From an uncultured Pseudomonadales bacterium (GTDB lineage: Bacteria > Pseudomonadota > Gammaproteobacteria > Pseudomonadales > Azotimanducaceae): 35,408 bases of DNA. Made by a program: the position numbers and the translations under genes. This document shows, one piece after another, positions 30,441-35,408 of the stretch. The notes under the pieces were generated by a model, which did no database searches, was not told the origin of the DNA, and was given only the letters and a program-made list of their open reading frames with translations. Each line of letters opens with the position of its first letter. Position 1 is the stretch's first letter. The stretch lies in assembly GCA_947258825.1 (NCBI GenBank), contig CAMYJX010000012.1:4922-40329 (forward strand), read 5' to 3'.

Positions 30441-31892
30441 TCATTCTTCGAATTTAGTCAGGGACACGCCTTTCGGGTTCGGGTATCTCTGCAATGATTT
30501 GTAGTAGGCACCGATCGCCCCCATGTACGGCCTGAACACCCACGCTTTTGATGCAATCAGATTGTCTTCTTCGCGGGGGTCATACTCGATGTTGTAGATC
30601 GACGGCATGCTCGTCATCTCTGCACGATGTCCGGCCAGACCCGGTCGAGCAGGCACACCGCCGGAAACCATAAAGTCTTTCGGGTAAATGCGGAACTGAC
30701 GCCAGCGCACGGCGGCGACTTCGTTTTCGATAAACGTTATCAAGTGTTCGCGATTGGAGTGGTCTTGTCTGCCGAGGAAGAAATCGCTCTGGTCCACGCC
30801 GTCGATCGCTCGATCTGAAGGTGTTTCCACACCGATGATGCTGGCCAGCGTCGGCAGGAAATCATGAATCGACACCATGCCATTGTTCCTACCCGGAGCG
30901 ATCTTGCCAGGCCACTTGATCATGCCTGGAACGCGGATAGAGCCTTCCCTGGCATCACCTAATTCGCCACTGAACGGTCCGTTGTTGCCGCCGCGATATT
31001 CGGGCGGCCCGCTGATCGGTGTGGCCCCATTGTCAGAAAGCCAGATCACGATGGTGTTGTCGTCGACCCCTGCCTTCTCAAGCGCAGCAAGCACCCGCCC
31101 AGTGCTGTGGTCGAGCTCGAGAATGGCATCTCCGTATGGTCCGATACGAGACTTACCTGCAAACTCCGGCGCTGTGACACTCGGATAGTGCGAATGTGTC
31201 CAGCCAATCATCATAAAGAAAGGCGTCTTGGCCTTGGCCTGGCGTCCGATGAATTCTACCGAAGCCGCGGCTATGTCGCCTTCGACCTGGTGGCGGTATT
31301 CCACCGTATATTCCCGGACTGGCGTGAGGTTACCTTCGGCATCGGACTCAAATATTCTTGGAACGACCTGCTCGACAAACGCATCGTCCATGCCGCTGCG
31401 TTCCATGCTCTCCCGGTACAGAGTACCGTCTGACGTTTCTATCACGCCGACATGGTATTCGTCGAATCCCTGGCGCGTCGGCCAGCTTTGCTCTTCCATG
31501 CCCAGGTGCCATTTACCGGCGTATGCGGTCGCATAATCCATTTTCTTGAATATCTCAGCCAACGTGACCTCCGAAGCGGTTAGGGTGTTGGGAGTACCGC
31601 CAATGATGACGGTATTCAGGCCAACGCGAGTTGAATAGCGCCCAGTCATCAATCCGGCACGGGACGGCGTACAACCCGGCTCAACCAGGAATTGGGTCAG
31701 CGTCATACCTTCACCTGCAAGACGATCGATATTTGGCGTCGGAATGCCGCGTACCTCGCCCCCGCTGAACGCACCAATATCGCCATAGCCCACATTGTCC
31801 GCCAGCATGAGCACGACATTGGGCTTGTCAGCCGCGAACGTGGTTGACGAAATCAGCATCAGGGTTGCGAGTGTCTTGCTAATAAGTTTCAT
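30441..31892 (-). CDS. Exported type I sulfatase
   Basis: 483 residues with a signal peptide (KLISKTLATLMLISSTTFAA) and an AGGAG site upstream. The formylglycine motif CTPSR (Cys74-Arg78) followed by AGLMTGR is intact. Other family marks are LADNVGYGD (metal ligands Asp32/Asn33), GKWHLG (His129), the SHYP stretch, and IVIWLSDNGA. It should hydrolyse a sulfate ester in the periplasm; the substrate cannot be read from sequence. Cys-type sulfatases need a formylglycine-generating enzyme or radical maturase, and none is in the window. It lies 17 bp after a wrecked DUF1254/DUF1214 gene, the same order as the broken copy at 14472-16379. Confidence 0.92.
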   Translation of the reverse strand: MKLISKTLATLMLISSTTFAADKPNVVLMLADNVGYGDIGAFSGGEVRGIPTPNIDRLAGEGMTLTQFLVEPGCTPSRAGLMTGRYSTRVGLNTVIIGGTPNTLTASEVTLAEIFKKMDYATAYAGKWHLGMEEQSWPTRQGFDEYHVGVIETSDGTLYRESMERSGMDDAFVEQVVPRIFESDAEGNLTPVREYTVEYRHQVEGDIAAASVEFIGRQAKAKTPFFMMIGWTHSHYPSVTAPEFAGKSRIGPYGDAILELDHSTGRVLAALEKAGVDDNTIVIWLSDNGATPISGPPEYRGGNNGPFSGELGDAREGSIRVPGMIKWPGKIAPGRNNGMVSIHDFLPTLASIIGVETPSDRAIDGVDQSDFFLGRQDHSNREHLITFIENEVAAVRWRQFRIYPKDFMVSGGVPARPGLAGHRAEMTSMPSIYNIEYDPREEDNLIASKAWVFRPYMGAIGAYYKSLQRYPNPKGVSLTKFEE

Positions 31893-31909
31893 CTGCGACT
31901 CCTATAGTG

Positions 31910-32209
31910 CTACTTGACCATGACCATGACGATGTCGTCGGGTTTCCATGTCTTGTTGTTGTAGGCTTCGAGTGGTCCGTAGAAACGAGCGGCCGGGAAC
32001 CAGCCTTTGCCCGGGATGGTCTCCAGCCAGAACTTTTCTTTACCCTTCGGCGGTTTGGGTCCGAAGTAGATATCGACGATCCATCCGCGTTCTTACCCGG
32101 CAACGCCGATCTTTGCTGCCTGGTCGAAAATTCCCCGCATCCGCGCGTCAGGATTAAAGGGCTTGCCTTTCTCGATGCCCAGCGATACGAGTCGACCGAG
32201 CTGTTCCTT
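31910..32209 (-). pseudogene. DUF1254/DUF1214 gene remnant (inverted copy of 15313-15995)
   Basis: This 300-bp stretch is the reverse-complement counterpart of the 3' part of the gene at 14472-15995. It begins KEQLGRLVSLGIEKGKPFNP and DARMRGIFDQAAKIGVA, then jumps to KNADGS and continues to YFGPKPPKGKEKFW, FYGPLEAYNNKTWKPDD and VMVK. A 389-bp block is missing at a GGCGTTGCC junction (32099-32107), and one C is missing shortly after, so two frame breaks exist. It lies 17 bp upstream of the intact sulfatase start. Confidence 0.85.
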
Positions 32210-32261
32210 AGCCTGGCGCTGTAGTCGGCCTGGTTCGTAGGGCGGGCCGTTGGCAGGGACG

Positions 32262-32294
32262 TTGATTAGCAGTTTTTCTCCAGGAAGGCTCACT
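32262..32294 (-). repeat. Imperfect copy of the alpha/beta hydrolase gene start
   Basis: About 33 bp resemble 33596-33628, the beginning of the hydrolase gene, and encode VSLPGEKLLIN against VSLPGEKLLVN. They are followed by unrelated codons (VPANGPPYEPGRLQRQ) and then the DUF1254 remnant. It looks like a partial duplication left by rearrangement. Confidence 0.6.
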
Positions 32295-32360
32295 TGATCG
32301 TTTAAACTTGACCTGACCGTCACCCAGCTCAACACTCGTAACTGTCAGATTAAGCCGACA

Positions 32361-32768
32361 CTACTTCAGCTCATCGTTCTCAAGAATCGCCACACACTTA
32401 ACTTCCAGTTTCAAACCCGGCAAAAACAGAGCATTGACGCCGATGAGTGTCTGCGTGACTTCGGGTTGTTTGCCGTAGGCTTCCGCCCGAGCTGCGAATA
32501 TCTGTTCAAGATATTCGTGCGCTTCTTCGACGTTGGTCACGTAGAAAGTCTCATCGACGATGTGAACCATACTAGCGCCGAACTCTCCCAAAACAGAACG
32601 AATATTGGCATAGGCCATCGACGCCTGTTCTACGATTGATTCAGGAACTACACCCTCTGCATCCATCCCTACCTGACCCGAAAGGTGCAACAAATTGCCC
32701 ACCCGAACCCCTTGGGCAATCAATTCTGCGTATGGTCCAGATCTAAAGACTTGCTTGGTTGATGTCAA
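32361..32768 (-). CDS. RidA/YjgF-family protein, divergent active site
   Basis: 135 residues, full length for the Rid family: GVRVGNLLHLSGQVGMDAEG, EQASMAYANIRSVLGEFGA, HIVDETFYVTNVEEAHEY and LFLPGLKLEVKCVAIL. Enzymatic RidA proteins hydrolyse reactive enamines/imines and use an Arg near residue 105; in this protein the aligned position is about Gln106 (VTQTLIGVNA), as in Rid subfamilies not shown to be imine deaminases. It is the last gene of a - strand group with an amine oxidase, a cytochrome c and an alpha/beta hydrolase. A role in handling the imine from the amine oxidase fits the context, but the missing Arg argues for a different reaction. The start lies 19 bp after the hydrolase stop. 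Confidence 0.85.
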   Translation of the reverse strand: MTSTKQVFRSGPYAELIAQGVRVGNLLHLSGQVGMDAEGVVPESIVEQASMAYANIRSVLGEFGASMVHIVDETFYVTNVEEAHEYLEQIFAARAEAYGKQPEVTQTLIGVNALFLPGLKLEVKCVAILENDELK

Positions 32769-32787
32769 ACCGTTCCCCTTTTCTATT

Positions 32788-33627
32788 CTATTTGAGCCAT
32801 TCGAGAATTAGATCGCTCACTTCCTGTGGGTGATCCATCATCACCCAATGGCTGCCCGGCAGTCGTTCGTATCGCCAATCAGCCTTCATGTACTTCGAGG
32901 AATCCGTCATTTGTTCTTCCCAAAGCGCATGATCACCTTCACTCCAGATGCCCATTGTTGGCACCTGACAGTCTGGGTATTCAAGCGCACCACTCAGCAC
33001 GCCATGATAGTAGGCCGCCATCGGGTTACCTCTGTCCCAGTTGAGCATCGCCCGCATCGTTTTGGGATCACTGATTCTGGATACCACTTCATCCGGGTCG
33101 GGATGCCCGGGGATCACGTAGTCACAAAAAAACGCACACCTGTTCGCGAGGTACAGTTCATTCGCTTCCTCCTGGCCATTGAGATACATGTACCAGTTCT
33201 TTTGCAGCATCTCCTCGGTGATGTTCCCAAAAAGACCGCGCAGATGACCAACCGAGATGGCAACGTGGCGCCCGAATTTTTCAGCAACGTTCAGCACCAA
33301 TTCCCAACTCGCAAACGCACCCCAGTCATGACCCACTACGTCTACACCGTCCCAACCTAGTTGATCCATCATTACCAATAGGTCGGCAATGATCTGCTCT
33401 CCACCATAGCGTACAGGATCTTGCGGCATGTCCGTCTGCCCATACCCAAGCATGTCCGGTACGATCACTCTAAAGCCTGCTTTAACCAGAGTATCTGCTT
33501 GATGTCTCCAAAGCTCCGAGGTGTCCGGCATGCCATGCAGCATGAAGACAACTTGATCACCCTGGCCTTGATCCGAGATGTGATAATGCACATCGTTGAC
33601 TAACAATTTCTCTCCGGGAAGGCTCAC
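32788..33627 (-). CDS. Alpha/beta hydrolase, epoxide hydrolase/haloalkane dehalogenase-like
   Basis: 279 residues from a GTG at 33627 that has GGAG 6 bp upstream; an in-frame TTG at 33639 is less likely. Oxyanion-hole motif MLHGMPD, PDMLGYGQTD and nucleophile elbow VVGHDWGAFASW place it with enzymes that use Asp as nucleophile (about Asp101), such as epoxide hydrolases and (fluoro)acetate or haloalkane dehalogenases. The catalytic His is in LPGSHWVMMDHP. It is cytoplasmic, with no signal. It sits 29 bp after the cytochrome gene, so it probably processes an intermediate in the same catabolic route. The substrate is unknown. Confidence 0.88.
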   Translation of the reverse strand: MSLPGEKLLVNDVHYHISDQGQGDQVVFMLHGMPDTSELWRHQADTLVKAGFRVIVPDMLGYGQTDMPQDPVRYGGEQIIADLLVMMDQLGWDGVDVVGHDWGAFASWELVLNVAEKFGRHVAISVGHLRGLFGNITEEMLQKNWYMYLNGQEEANELYLANRCAFFCDYVIPGHPDPDEVVSRISDPKTMRAMLNWDRGNPMAAYYHGVLSGALEYPDCQVPTMGIWSEGDHALWEEQMTDSSKYMKADWRYERLPGSHWVMMDHPQEVSDLILEWLK

Positions 33628-33656
33628 TCTACTCTCCAACTGAATTTTATCGACAC

Positions 33657-34352
33657 CTACTGCGCTGCATAATAATGAGCAATCGCCTCTATATCGGCAT
33701 CACTCAAACCCGCGACCAGTGCTGGCATGACGCCGTTAGTGTCTAACCGCGTACCTTCGCGGTAAGCAACAAGCTGCGCGACCAGGTAGTCGTAACCCTG
33801 CCTGGCTAAAGGCGGTGTATTCGGATCAACCCGCTCTTCCGGTCCGTGGCAAGCTACGCACGTCAACGCCTTTTTCTTACCCTTAGATATCTGCGCCTCA
33901 TCGGCAAGAAACACGTTTTCCAGACTCTGCTCACGGGAGGCGAAGAAGTCAGAGACCTGATCTATTTCTGCAAGGCTTAGCGCTAGCGCCATGGACTGCA
34001 TACTCAGGGAGTCACGACGACCTTCTCGATAAGCCAGCAGTTGATCTTTGATGTACTTAGCAGGCAAGCCAGCCAGTTTAGGATAATAATCCGACTGGTT
34101 ATCTCCATAGCGTCCATGGCAATAAGTACATGAGAACGCGACCTGTCCGCCAGGGCTGGCCATCTCTCGCTCTGCGTGAAGATCACCAACGGCTTTAACA
34201 AGGTTTTCAGCATCTACCGTCGCTTGGTCGCTCGTCGCCTTAACTTCCTGCGCGACGGCGCTCTGCTGATCAGATGCTTGTTCAGCTCCACATCCAAACA
34301 AACCGAACCCGAACAAAACTAACAAAGCTCGCAAACACGTATGGATCATCAT
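33657..34352 (-). CDS. Diheme c-type cytochrome lipoprotein (c4/c553-like)
   Basis: 231 residues. A lipoprotein signal ends at Cys21 (LFGFGLFGC), so it should be anchored in the envelope facing the periplasm. There are two haem sites: CTYCH (75-79) and CVACH (165-169). Each is followed by a cytochrome c fold half with Met ligands likely in SLSMQSMALALS and NGVMPALVAGLSD and the repeated AxLVAYREGxR-type helix. It starts 3 bp after the amine oxidase stop, so the two are almost certainly co-translated. The tight link suggests it accepts electrons from the oxidase, as CycN does for NicA2. Confidence 0.9.
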   Translation of the reverse strand: MMIHTCLRALLVLFGFGLFGCGAEQASDQQSAVAQEVKATSDQATVDAENLVKAVGDLHAEREMASPGGQVAFSCTYCHGRYGDNQSDYYPKLAGLPAKYIKDQLLAYREGRRDSLSMQSMALALSLAEIDQVSDFFASREQSLENVFLADEAQISKGKKKALTCVACHGPEERVDPNTPPLARQGYDYLVAQLVAYREGTRLDTNGVMPALVAGLSDADIEAIAHYYAAQ

Positions 34353-34355
34353 GCG

Positions 34356-35408
34356 CTACACCCTATTCAAAACTTGGAGCACCGCGCTCGCAGCAGTATG
34401 TCCCGCCCGCACGCCGCCATCCATGTAGCCATGCCATTTGTGAGCCGTCTCCGTACCCGACCACACAATGCTTCCTAGTGGGGCTCGTAGCGCATCCATG
34501 AACCCGCTGGTCAGAAATCCGGGCGGAAGCGGTGAAACACACCCAGGTGACCAAGGATCAGCACCCCAGTCGTAGTCATGAAACTCCAAAGGGTTGAGTG
34601 CCTTGTCGCCAATTGCGCGAGCGTACACCTTGGTGAGCATTGGGCTAAGTACTTCCGGCGCGCTCGGCATAGAGGGATGAATAAACCCGTTCAACACACC
34701 AATGGAATCATCTTCGGGTGAGTTATCGTAGGCCCACATGAGTACACCGCCGATTTCGAACGTCCACCCATTAAGCCCTTGGTCTCGCCAAAACGGTGTC
34801 GGATAGACGTGGGCGGTTTTTCGACCCGGCCCGTGCGCCGGCCAACGCTTCTGTAACTCTGCGCGGTCGCCCGGAAGCGCAGGTTCGAAGGTGATGTTGC
34901 GACAAAGCGCTGGTGATAGCGCGATGATCAACTGGCGTGTTCGAAATAGCCCCTTATCGGTGTGGACACTCGTGACATCCGTATCCCATCCCGAAATTCT
35001 GCGAACGGGACTAGACAGCCTTAATCGCTCACCCAAAGCGTTCGCGATCTTCTGGCTAACCCATTGTGATCCACCTTGAATCCGGTCTTTTTGCCCGCCA
35101 AACTCAAAACCCTCTAAGTTGTCCCATCCGTCAGCGAAGTTGAGCATCGAGAGAAAATACAGCAGCGACACTTTCCGTGGATGGGTACCGTTTGTCAGTG
35201 TTGCACCAGATTCAAGAGAGAACAGATCCAGTGGGTCGACACCCTTGGCCGCTGTCCAATCGTAGTAGTTGAGTTGATCAAGTGCTTGAGCATCTGGCGC
35301 GGTCCACGCCGCCCCAGAAGGAACCTTTTTCGACATTGCATCAAGTTCATCAACCACAGGGCGCATGGTTGGACTAACGCCAAATTCACCACCCATGTCT
35401 TCTTCAAG
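34356..35408 (-). CDS. Flavin amine oxidase family protein, 5' end outside window
   Basis: The frame is open to the window edge, so the N-terminal FAD-binding Rossmann part is missing; about 350 residues are visible. The C-terminal pattern SIVWSGTETAHKWHGYMDGG, VRAGHTAASAV is the flavin-contacting end of monoamine-oxidase-like enzymes. The substrate domain has GGQKDRIQGGSQWVSQKIAN, RTRQLIIALSPAL and the aromatic WTFEIGGVLMWAYDN. Family members oxidise amines to imines with O2 or, in NicA2, with a cytochrome c as acceptor. It is the first visible gene of the - strand operon with cytochrome c, hydrolase and RidA. The substrate cannot be assigned. Confidence 0.9.
   Translation of the reverse strand, partial: LEEDMGGEFGVSPTMRPVVDELDAMSKKVPSGAAWTAPDAQALDQLNYYDWTAAKGVDPLDLFSLESGATLTNGTHPRKVSLLYFLSMLNFADGWDNLEGFEFGGQKDRIQGGSQWVSQKIANALGERLRLSSPVRRISGWDTDVTSVHTDKGLFRTRQLIIALSPALCRNITFEPALPGDRAELQKRWPAHGPGRKTAHVYPTPFWRDQGLNGWTFEIGGVLMWAYDNSPEDDSIGVLNGFIHPSMPSAPEVLSPMLTKVYARAIGDKALNPLEFHDYDWGADPWSPGCVSPLPPGFLTSGFMDALRAPLGSIVWSGTETAHKWHGYMDGGVRAGHTAASAVLQVLNRV

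Overview
The window looks like part of a chromosome from a free-living, probably marine or soil, gammaproteobacterium. This is inferred from a DUF2058/YaiL-type protein, HDOD-GGDEF and MalT-like regulators, a high-GC left half, and families common in such genomes (DUF1254/DUF1214, DUF3604, DUF2092, sulfatase). No rRNA, tRNA, CRISPR array or phage module was recognised. Species and genus cannot be stated from the sequence alone.

Left part (1-7.9 kb, + strand): a tight nitrogen-assimilation operon. It holds the 3' part of a glutamine synthetase homologue, two DUF1989 proteins, a 1170-residue biotin-dependent urea/guanidine carboxylase and an allophanate hydrolase. With the DUF1989 pair present, guanidine is the likelier substrate: guanidine to carboxyguanidine, allophanate, then ammonia and CO2. 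Next come a DUF2058 protein and a small exported cysteine-rich protein (+), a cytoplasmic HDOD-GGDEF diguanylate cyclase and a GPH-type sugar/cation symporter (both -), then an exported DUF2092 protein with a small basic, Tyr-rich partner (+).

Middle part (13.9-17.7 kb): a scar zone. It contains a 3' fragment of an MscS channel, a 3' fragment of a DUF1214 gene, an almost complete DUF1254/DUF1214 gene stopped by an in-frame TAG, a gutted sulfatase copy and a decayed IS3-family element. A large cytoplasmic hybrid histidine kinase (four PAS, two receivers), an IS256-type transposase tail, an AraC-type regulator, a small conserved protein and a 1078-residue MalT-like regulator with a receiver-like N-terminus follow (17.9-26.5 kb).

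Right part (26.5-32.3 kb, - strand): a DUF3604 protein followed by a shortened PPIase-like protein, a truncated HupE/UreJ protein and an Arg-rich exported protein, and upstream of these an intact sulfatase. The sulfatase is preceded by a wrecked DUF1254/DUF1214 gene. This pair is a second, inverted copy of the cassette at 14.5-16.4 kb. The two copies have decayed in complementary ways: one keeps most of the DUF1254 gene, the other keeps the sulfatase.

Far right (32.3-35.4 kb, - strand): a compact operon of a flavin amine oxidase (cut by the window end), a diheme c-type cytochrome lipoprotein, an alpha/beta hydrolase and a RidA-family protein. The layout suggests oxidative amine breakdown in which the flavoenzyme passes electrons to the cytochrome.
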